Below, in pieces: positions 14,849 through 20,655 of a stretch of 20,655 nt of DNA. The stretch covers positions 1 through 20,655 of the forward strand of contig CAYGWD010000019.1 of NCBI GenBank assembly GCA_964353745.1, in the 5' to 3' direction. Position numbers and translations under genes: made by a program. The notes under the pieces are model-generated. The model made no database searches. It saw nothing but the letters and a program-made list of their open reading frames with translations, and had not been told where the DNA came from. Origin of the DNA: CS1-C013 sp964353745. Lineage in GTDB: Archaea > Aenigmatarchaeota > Aenigmatarchaeia > Aenigmatarchaeales > Aenigmatarchaeaceae. The first letter of the stretch is position 1. Each line of letters starts with the position of its first letter.

Positions 14849-16297
14849 CTAGCATCTCTTTCCAAAGTTATTCGAAAGTATTATTGAATCAAGAATGTTT
14901 GTTTTACCATCGCTATTCAAATCAGCAATTGTAGTGTTTTTGCCAAAGTTATTAGCTAATAGAATTGAGTCAAGAATATTAACAACCTTGTCGCCGTTCA
15001 AGTCAGCCTGGCAATATAAGAAATATATCTTGTCAGAAGATCCAAAGTTTCCAGTACTATCACTGAAATAAATAATGATATTATGTGGTCCATTTGACAA
15101 ATCTGTTAAATTTTTGTTTCCAGTCATAGTAATGTTCGATTGACCATCTAAGCTATAAACAATCCATGGTGCATTCCTATCGATTGTAAAGGTTAAAGGA
15201 ACATAAGTTTTGTGGTAAGAAGCATTTTGTGGTGAAGTTATTAGTATCACGCCGGTTCCATTGAATAAATCACGAAGTACTTCGTATCTATCATAGCTTA
15301 GACTTCTATCAACATTTACAATTCCAAAATAATATCCAACACCTTTCCACCATACATCATTGTACTCTAAAAATAATCCGCCTGCATGTTGTTTTGACAA
15401 ATTCCAATGCCCTGGAGCATGTTCTATAAGATGACCAAATTCACCTAAAATATAAGCTCTTGCTCCAACAGCAGGTATTATAAATTCGTCTGCAAGATCT
15501 TCTGCAGGATGAGTGTATGAATTTATTGCAATTATCTCTGCATTTAGATTAACAAAATCAAAATCTTCGCCAACATATTTGCTGTACATTATTGGTCTTC
15601 TATTTCCATCAATCGTCTTAACATGAGCATATAATTGATTTAGATAATCATGATAACTTACTGTCCATGTAAACCATTTATGATTCCAATCGCCTGAAAC
15701 TTCATTGCCAATAGCCCAAGCAATTACAGATGGACTATTTCCATAGTTATTAACCACTCTAGTCATTGTGTCTTTAGCAACTTCTAAATCATCAAAATTA
15801 CACTGCAAACCAGGCTTGAAATCTTCTTCCTGAACCCAATATCCTATGATTACTTTCATATTGTTTCTTTCTGCAAAATTTATTATTCTTCTATAAACCC
15901 AATCAGGAACATCACCTTTTACAAATTCAATACTTTCATTTACTCCGTCTAAATCCCTATCATGCCAAACACCAGCAGCATAAGTTCTTATTGTGTTAGC
16001 TCCAACAGATTTTATAACCGATAAATCATATTCTATCACTTCCCATGCTTGTATTTTACCATCTTTATTATAATCTGGAACAGAATTTACTTTGGATGTA
16101 ACATCGTCATTCTCTCCAGGAAATGATGAATGTGCAGGTTCAGGACCTGTTCCACTTAGCCAAGGTGCATAATCTATTCCTTTTATTAAAAACTGTGTTC
16201 CGTCTATGTAGACCTTATCATTACTTACTGTCACCAAAGCGCTAACGCTTCTTAACAGTAATAGGAAAATCAATGCTGTTAATAAAAAACCTTTCAT
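14849..16297 (-). CDS. Secreted clan GH-A glycoside hydrolase with Ig-like and dockerin modules
   Basis: This 482-aa protein has a signal peptide ending at about A20 (LLLRSVSA|LVTVS). Residues 22-346 form a TIM-barrel glycosidase. Features include IKGIDYAP near the start, R104 in NTIRTY, the acid/base pair N198-E199 in WAIGNEV, and the likely nucleophile E286 in YILGEFG. This is the clan GH-A pattern seen in families such as GH2, GH5 and GH72. I cannot choose the family or substrate, although a beta-linked glycan is expected. Two EF-hand-like loops interrupt the barrel (D75-E86 and D113-E124). An Ig-like module follows at about 350-428, then the dockerin-like pair at 431-482. A TATA-like ATTATAAAT at about 16319-16327 lies 22-30 nt upstream of the ATG. 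It lies just upstream of the beta-helix gene (40-bp gap) and probably acts with it. Confidence 0.88.
   Translation of the reverse strand: MKGFLLTALIFLLLLRSVSALVTVSNDKVYIDGTQFLIKGIDYAPWLSGTGPEPAHSSFPGENDDVTSKVNSVPDYNKDGKIQAWEVIEYDLSVIKSVGANTIRTYAAGVWHDRDLDGVNESIEFVKGDVPDWVYRRIINFAERNNMKVIIGYWVQEEDFKPGLQCNFDDLEVAKDTMTRVVNNYGNSPSVIAWAIGNEVSGDWNHKWFTWTVSYHDYLNQLYAHVKTIDGNRRPIMYSKYVGEDFDFVNLNAEIIAINSYTHPAEDLADEFIIPAVGARAYILGEFGHLIEHAPGHWNLSKQHAGGLFLEYNDVWWKGVGYYFGIVNVDRSLSYDRYEVLRDLFNGTGVILITSPQNASYHKTYVPLTFTIDRNAPWIVYSLDGQSNITMTGNKNLTDLSNGPHNIIIYFSDSTGNFGSSDKIYFLYCQADLNGDKVVNILDSILLANNFGKNTTIADLNSDGKTNILDSIILSNNFGKRC
14850..15004 (-). repeat. 155-bp dockerin-coding repeat, copy 2
   Basis: This is identical to 8240-8394. 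It encodes the dockerin-like C-terminus of the glycoside hydrolase. Lack of even one synonymous difference implies recent duplication or ongoing gene conversion. Confidence 0.95.
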
Positions 16298-16366
16298 TTT
16301 ATCAGTTATTTTATTTTGTATTATAAATTAAAATATCTTATTACTATACTACGTGGTAGGATAAGT

Positions 16367-16672
16367 TTACCAACAACTAACACATAGCCTTGGAATTCCA
16401 TATTCCCTTGCCGCAAATGACATTACATCCTCTTTCTCTTGTTCTTTTAATAGACTAACTTCAGAAACAGGAATATTAGGACCTATTGTTTTATATCTTT
16501 CTTTTTCCAAAAATCCTGGAACGACTACATATGTTGCTTTAATCTTACCATGACCTTCGGCCCTGAATGTGACAAGTTTTCTTCCTTGAAGATCAATTAT
16601 TCTTTCTTCTACTTTTTTTTCTTCACTGCATAAATATTCTCCTATAGGAAGATGTTCATAGTCAGGAACCAT
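16367..16672 (-). CDS. Hypothetical 101-aa protein with C-terminal CxxC
   Basis: This 101-aa protein is not recognised. It has no signal peptide and no membrane segment. Its alternating hydrophobic and charged stretches (RKLVTFRAEGHGKIKATYVVVPGFL) suggest a small beta-rich fold, followed by a helix-like Glu/Lys segment and a terminal LCVSCW with a CxxC pair (C97, C100), plus one early Cys (C15). It could bind a metal or be redox-active, but there is no direct evidence. It lies between two secreted-protein genes on the same strand. Its upstream region (16680-16710) is nearly identical, at nearly the same distance from the ATG, to that of the 844-aa protein gene. This suggests joint control with the surface proteins. 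Real-gene status rests on the ORF, this promoter match and codon-like composition. Confidence 0.65.
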   Translation of the reverse strand: MVPDYEHLPIGEYLCSEEKKVEERIIDLQGRKLVTFRAEGHGKIKATYVVVPGFLEKERYKTIGPNIPVSEVSLLKEQEKEDVMSFAAREYGIPRLCVSCW

Positions 16673-16679
16673 TTAATCA

Positions 16680-16710
16680 TCTAATTATAATAATACAGTA
16701 AAATTTAAAA
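16680..16710 (-). promoter_or_regulatory. Shared promoter-like element, copy 1
   Basis: This element matches 19310-19341 at 28 of 31 positions with one gap, and begins 8 nt upstream of the ATG of the 101-aa gene. On the coding strand it carries TTTTAAATTTTA and TTATAATTA blocks that could act as the TATA/BRE region. Confidence 0.55.
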
Positions 16711-16733
16711 TCTCATCACATTAAAGAAAAAGA

Positions 16734-16760
16734 TAGAATTTGTTAAAAGTGATATATAAA
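16734..16760. repeat. 27-bp direct repeat, right copy
   Basis: This is identical to 7968-7994. Here it lies 6 bp beyond the stop codon of the 844-aa protein gene and 62 bp upstream of the 101-aa gene. Its TTTATATA on the minus strand could still act as a promoter for the 101-aa gene with a leader, or be a passive leftover of duplication. Confidence 0.9.
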
Positions 16761-16766
16761 ACTATA

Positions 16767-19301
16767 TTAAAGGATGCAATATTTACTACAACTTCTCTCA
16801 GTACTGCATCTTGCCGGAGTGCATGTCCTAATCCTACAGCAACCATCATCATCCCAAACCCAAGGAGTGCACGTGCAACTCACGGGACAAGTGAAAGTCT
16901 TTGTTAGACAATTATTAGTCTCGTTACTCTCAGTAACATAGCCGTATTCATCAGCACAGACTTTTATAGTGTCGCTTGTGCCTGAGCATGCCCAAGCATA
17001 AGTGAAGTATTCGCTACTGGAAGAACCAGTTGTTAACGGAGATACAAAGTCTACTGCTTTGTAAGAACCGTCTACATATAGTCTTGAATAGCTATAACTC
17101 GCGCCTACACTGCCCTGGTTCCTTATCTTATAGTATATTGTGTTTCCTAAAGTCCAAATGTCCCCAATCATTAAATCTGGTTTAGGTATTTTAACTGTGA
17201 AATAAACTTTGGAGTATGTTGTTCCTAAACTGTCTTTTGCATAAATAATAATATTATGATATCCTTCTGCTAAAGTTAAAGTTGTATTTCCTGTTATTGT
17301 AACATTTGGTTTGTTGTCTAAGCTATAGCCTATCCAGGATGGAGGTCGATTTGTAATAAATGTTAGAGGAATAGAACTTGTGTAAGTTATATTCTGAGGA
17401 GACAAAACAGATATGTTCAATGGCTCAAGCATATCATCCTTGGCTACAACCCCATTACCAAACCCAGCATATATTTTATTGTTCCATGTCTTTAAGGCTA
17501 AAACATATTCTGCTCCTGAAACAGAATTGAAAGTTAATTGCCAGTCATGACCTGGAATTCCATCCCACATGTAAATCCTATTCGCAGTTCCTGCATAAAG
17601 TCTTCCGTTATAGACTTCTAAAGAGAACATCCAATAACCTTCCCTAGTGTTAGAACCTGTATGGTCGAATATAGTGTTCCAGTTAGTCCCGTCAAATTCT
17701 ATCACTCTACCGCAGAAACCTGAATAACCTTCATACATTGGACATCTCAAATTACTGTCTCTTGTTGCTAAGTATAGTTTATTATTATAAACTTTCATGT
17801 TCGTGACTGAATAATCGTTATTGTCCTTTAGAACACTCCAGATTCCATTATATTTGTATATTGTTCCACCGGAAGTCAAATACATGATTCCGTTATACAC
17901 TTCCATTGAATCGATGCTGCAGAATGGAGGTGAACAGACAAAAATACTTGAAAAGGCAGTATCCTGATGCCAGTTTGAAGGATTATCACAAGAACCATCA
18001 CAATAATAGAGCAGTGCTGGATAATCAAGATAAGAGCCTGCATACAATCTGTCGTTATAGACACCCAACATCCTAAGATATTCAGTTGTGTATGGCTCGT
18101 CTATGCTTAGCACTGGCTCTGAACTCCAAGCAGAGCCATCATAAGTGTAAACCTTGCCTGGACCGCCTGCAACATAAAGCTTTCCACCATAAGATTGCAA
18201 AGACAAGATGTCTAGCGGAGCTAGAATAGTATTCCAGTTACTTCCATTAAAAATATAGATTTCATTTTTATTTGATGCAAAATAAAGTTTACTATTATAC
18301 TCTTCTATGTCTATGACCGGATAACTTCCTGAGTAAATTGACTCCCAAATCCCGCAAGTGCAGTCAGCCCTGCATATTCCGACTGAGCAGTCACTGTCTT
18401 TTTCACACTGCGCACTGCACTGGGTTTTATTACAAGTATGAGTTATAGTACCTTGATAACACATATTCAATGCAGTACAGTAACTATCTCTAAAATCCCA
18501 AGTGTAATGTATAGCATCAGGAATCCAATCGCAAGTTGCTATATCAAAGGGATTACAGTCGCTATTTTGTGTTGAGTCGTAAACATTGCAGTCTCCCAAA
18601 CCATTACACAAAGCACAGGTTCCACAATCTGTTGATGAAGATTTCATTTTACAAGAACCAGCTCCATTACAATAACCGTATTTACAAGAATCAGAAGGGC
18701 ATTCATTTTTTAGGTCTTCACCATCTGCTTGATTGTCACATGTGTCCAAAGCAGAACATTTCTTACAGAATGGACAATCTCCATTTTGAGAGGAGTCATA
18801 ATTTGGTGCTGGGTTATATTGGGTTCCGCCATTGCATTTACAGCATGTACCACAATCAGTCTGCCAAGAATTGCATTGAACATAAGGCGGGTTACCACTA
18901 TAGCAATGTTTATAACCTGCACAGACGCCAGAACCGCAAGGTTCGGTATCTTGGGGATAATTGGGATCAAAATTGATTCCATTACTTGTTATAGTAGCAA
19001 TTCCATTAGGTCTCACGACTAATACTGCCATATATCCAAAATAGGGTCCATTCTCAGGATATTCAGCATAAATTAAATAATCGTCAATGGGTAAACAGTT
19101 AGCACAATATGCTATACCACTTTCATCAGTAGTGTCAATTACTTGAGTAAACGGATCCCACGTATAAACAAATGCATTACTTCTAGGACAACCATCTTGA
19201 TATTTGACATACACAGTTGCAGAACCGGCTTGAACTAAACTGATATTAATTAAGCTAAACAAAATTATTGTTGAAATGAATACTGAACTTGTTTTTTTCA
19301 T
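16767..19301 (-). CDS. Secreted Cys-rich / beta-propeller / Ig-like / CARDB protein
   Basis: This 844-aa exported protein has a signal peptide ending at about A25 (NISLVQA|GSATV). Residues 27-112 resemble a carboxypeptidase-regulatory-like beta domain. Residues about 120-312 form a Cys-rich module (for example CPFCKKCSA, CKYGYCNGAGSCKMK, NVYDSTQNSDC) closely related to that of the 2189-aa protein. About 315-625 hold repeats of the type YNGRLYAGT...IYMWDG, probably a beta-propeller. Then come an Ig-like module (about 624-703), a CARDB-type domain (706-801, ending in ETNNCLTKTFTC), and a C-terminal Cys-rich tail (802-844, ending CSKYCIL). It lacks a dockerin. It is probably a cell-surface adhesion or binding protein held by disulfides. 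The ATG at 19301 has a GAGGG ribosome-binding-like site 5 nt upstream. It shares its promoter with the 101-aa gene and runs divergently from the right-edge gene. Confidence 0.88.
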   Translation of the reverse strand: MKKTSSVFISTIILFSLINISLVQAGSATVYVKYQDGCPRSNAFVYTWDPFTQVIDTTDESGIAYCANCLPIDDYLIYAEYPENGPYFGYMAVLVVRPNGIATITSNGINFDPNYPQDTEPCGSGVCAGYKHCYSGNPPYVQCNSWQTDCGTCCKCNGGTQYNPAPNYDSSQNGDCPFCKKCSALDTCDNQADGEDLKNECPSDSCKYGYCNGAGSCKMKSSSTDCGTCALCNGLGDCNVYDSTQNSDCNPFDIATCDWIPDAIHYTWDFRDSYCTALNMCYQGTITHTCNKTQCSAQCEKDSDCSVGICRADCTCGIWESIYSGSYPVIDIEEYNSKLYFASNKNEIYIFNGSNWNTILAPLDILSLQSYGGKLYVAGGPGKVYTYDGSAWSSEPVLSIDEPYTTEYLRMLGVYNDRLYAGSYLDYPALLYYCDGSCDNPSNWHQDTAFSSIFVCSPPFCSIDSMEVYNGIMYLTSGGTIYKYNGIWSVLKDNNDYSVTNMKVYNNKLYLATRDSNLRCPMYEGYSGFCGRVIEFDGTNWNTIFDHTGSNTREGYWMFSLEVYNGRLYAGTANRIYMWDGIPGHDWQLTFNSVSGAEYVLALKTWNNKIYAGFGNGVVAKDDMLEPLNISVLSPQNITYTSSIPLTFITNRPPSWIGYSLDNKPNVTITGNTTLTLAEGYHNIIIYAKDSLGTTYSKVYFTVKIPKPDLMIGDIWTLGNTIYYKIRNQGSVGASYSYSRLYVDGSYKAVDFVSPLTTGSSSSEYFTYAWACSGTSDTIKVCADEYGYVTESNETNNCLTKTFTCPVSCTCTPWVWDDDGCCRIRTCTPARCSTERSCSKYCIL

Positions 19302-19309
19302 CTTTTCCC

Positions 19310-19341
19310 TCTAATTATAAGTAATACAATAAACCTTAAAA
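19310..19341 (-). promoter_or_regulatory. Shared promoter-like element, copy 2
   Basis: This is near-identical to 16680-16710. It begins 9 nt upstream of the ATG of the 844-aa gene. TTTTAAGGTTTA on the coding strand, about 30-40 nt before the ATG, is the likely TATA/BRE part. This copy also contains GAGGG, a ribosome-binding-like sequence, at its gene-proximal edge. Confidence 0.55.
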
Positions 19342-19377
19342 AATTTGTATTTCCAATAAATTGTCGAAGATTACGAA

Positions 19378-19386
19378 TAATATAAA
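19378..19386 (+). promoter_or_regulatory. TATA-like box for the right-edge secreted protein
   Basis: AATATAAAA lies 27-35 nt upstream of ATG 19413. That is the spacing expected if transcription begins at or near this start codon. It favours ATG 19413 over the in-frame ATGs at 19404 and 19419. Confidence 0.5.
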
Positions 19387-19412
19387 AGAGTCCCATATAT
19401 TTAATGTATACC

Positions 19413-20655
19413 ATGAACATGAAATCTAAAAAAATCTGGATTTTATTCTCATTAATATTTTTTATAGCTTTATTCAGTAATACCATATTTTCAGATACTT
19501 CAAATATTTTTGAAACCCCAAGGAAATGTTCTGATATTTGGACTCCTCAATCTTGTAACTCTACAACCTTAAATGATGCTAATTTTGGAGGTTGCAATGG
19601 TACTCAGTCAAATTCCAATTGGCCTTCTGTTTCAGAAGTGTATATTAATGCTACTAACTTTCTTCCAGATTCAGGAATAAATGTAACATGTGAATTTGTT
19701 CAAAATCAAGCTCCAGATATTGGTTATACTTATTTTGAATATGTTTGGTATTGGAATAGTTCTAATTGGATTAACATACAAAATTGGACTAACCAAAATT
19801 ATAGTATGAGTGGTCATCCTTATAACCTTTTTAATCGTTCTGTTGCATTTAAATTAAATTCTTCTGAGGGCGAGCAAAGAGTTAGATGCATTCTTTATTT
19901 CAATACGAGCGGCACACCACCATCTAATGAATGTGCCAATTCTACTCCTGATGGAAAATATGACAACGATGACGTTAACTTTACTGTTACCAGTCATCTA
20001 ACATACAATTTCTGGAACCTCACAAACTCAACGACCTCAGAAGCTGGCAGTGGAGGAACTTACAACAGAAGTCATGCTATAAATATCTCAGCCAACTGGA
20101 ACAAGAACATATCTTATGCAGAAATAGAAATCAACGGAACAGGAACTCCAAGAAATTATACAATATCATCTCCTTATACAGGAAACTGGACCAACTACAC
20201 GATAAACCTCTCTGACGCAACAAAATACAATCAATACAATATAACAATCAACACAATATACGTGAACGATACTTTCAGTGTGACTAACAACACATCTCCT
20301 TTATTGTTTTTCTATTTAGATATAGGTTTAGAACCTCCTAACATCTCGAGTTATTGGTTTCAGCCATTAACTAACAGAACAAACTTATACACAAACTTAA
20401 CTATCTATGCCAACGTCAGTGATGACTCCGGAATCTCCACTGTTAGAGCAAACTTAACTTATCCCGATAACACTAGCGTTATCTTAAACTTAACTGGAGA
20501 TCCTAACCCAGGGAATCAGACCTGGAACTATACTTTCAGGACAACTGGATTTACATTAAATGAGGCTGGAAACTATACTGTATCATGGGTTTCAGTTAAA
20601 GATAACGGGAATCGAGAAGTCAATCTTACTCAAAACCTAACTTTCTACGTCACGA
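19413..20655 (+). CDS. Large secreted surface protein, N-terminal part (3' end outside window)
   Basis: The frame is open from ATG 19413 to the right edge with no stop, giving 414 residues. It starts with a signal peptide (KSKKIWILFSLIFFIALF, cleavage near SNTIFS|DTS). The visible mature part is rich in Asn-X-Ser/Thr sequons, Tyr and Trp, with a few Cys near the start (C39, C48, C61). It looks like tandem beta-sandwich modules, the clearest ending in ISTVRANLTYPDNTS...NYTVSWVSVKDNGN. This pattern is common in archaeal S-layer-associated and pilus-like surface proteins. No catalytic motif, cohesin or dockerin is seen in the visible part. Codons from about 20000 on use C-ending forms (AAC, TAC, ATC) more than the first 500 bp do. 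It is transcribed divergently from the 844-aa protein gene. Confidence 0.82.
   Translation, partial: MNMKSKKIWILFSLIFFIALFSNTIFSDTSNIFETPRKCSDIWTPQSCNSTTLNDANFGGCNGTQSNSNWPSVSEVYINATNFLPDSGINVTCEFVQNQAPDIGYTYFEYVWYWNSSNWINIQNWTNQNYSMSGHPYNLFNRSVAFKLNSSEGEQRVRCILYFNTSGTPPSNECANSTPDGKYDNDDVNFTVTSHLTYNFWNLTNSTTSEAGSGGTYNRSHAINISANWNKNISYAEIEINGTGTPRNYTISSPYTGNWTNYTINLSDATKYNQYNITINTIYVNDTFSVTNNTSPLLFFYLDIGLEPPNISSYWFQPLTNRTNLYTNLTIYANVSDDSGISTVRANLTYPDNTSVILNLTGDPNPGNQTWNYTFRTTGFTLNEAGNYTVSWVSVKDNGNREVNLTQNLTFYVT

Noticed and set aside
16340..16366. Possible hairpin terminator (GGTA...TACC) after the 101-aa gene
   Set aside because: The arms are only 4 bp and there is no clean T-run on the minus strand, so it is not supported.
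18536..18976. Plus-strand frame of 146 codons
   Set aside because: It is antisense to the Cys-rich module of the 844-aa protein. A similar shadow appears at 9177-9368 opposite the homologous module, so it follows from the shared coding sequence.

Overview
The window looks archaeal. It is AT-rich. Many genes have a TATA-like box about 25 to 30 nt upstream of the start codon, as in leaderless transcripts. The families present are also typical of archaea: a TrmB-type regulator, a single-domain KaiC-like ATPase, an UbiA/geranylgeranyl-reductase pair, and secreted NosD/DUF11/CARDB/dockerin proteins full of Asn-X-Ser/Thr sequons. Lineage cannot be fixed from sequence reading alone. An uncultured archaeon, possibly DPANN-like, is a reasonable guess. 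No rRNA, tRNA, CRISPR array, integrase or transposase was seen.

Left third (1-4332): the 3' part of a TrmB-like regulator, two divergent Nudix hydrolases, an AbiEi/AbiEii-like regulator-nucleotidyltransferase pair behind a palindrome and TATA box, and two leftward genes of unknown role (a small membrane protein and a TPR protein). A relic of the Nudix gene start lies between the last two.

Middle (4477-7964): a tight rightward operon of a small winged-helix regulator, a geranylgeranyl-reductase-like flavoprotein, a V4R-domain protein and an UbiA prenyltransferase, with overlaps or zero spacing at every junction. It converges on a KaiC-like ATPase. The three enzyme families are the same three represented by BchP, BchJ and BchG in bacteriochlorophyll synthesis. 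Nothing else from that pathway is visible, so a prenylated lipid, quinone or other membrane cofactor is the safer reading.

Right part (7977-20655): a cell-surface island. From left to right it holds a decayed Cys-rich gene end, a 2189-aa parallel-beta-helix protein, a clan GH-A glycoside hydrolase, a 101-aa unknown protein and an 844-aa Cys-rich/beta-propeller protein, all leftward, then a large rightward secreted protein cut by the window edge. The beta-helix protein and the glycoside hydrolase end in the same two-repeat dockerin-like module, encoded by 155 bp of identical DNA. Related Ig-like modules occur in three of these proteins and a Cys-rich module in two. A 27-bp perfect direct repeat flanks an 8.7-kb part of the island, which suggests growth by duplication or insertion. 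The island may be a dockerin-based extracellular glycan-binding or glycan-degrading system, but no cohesin partner is visible here.
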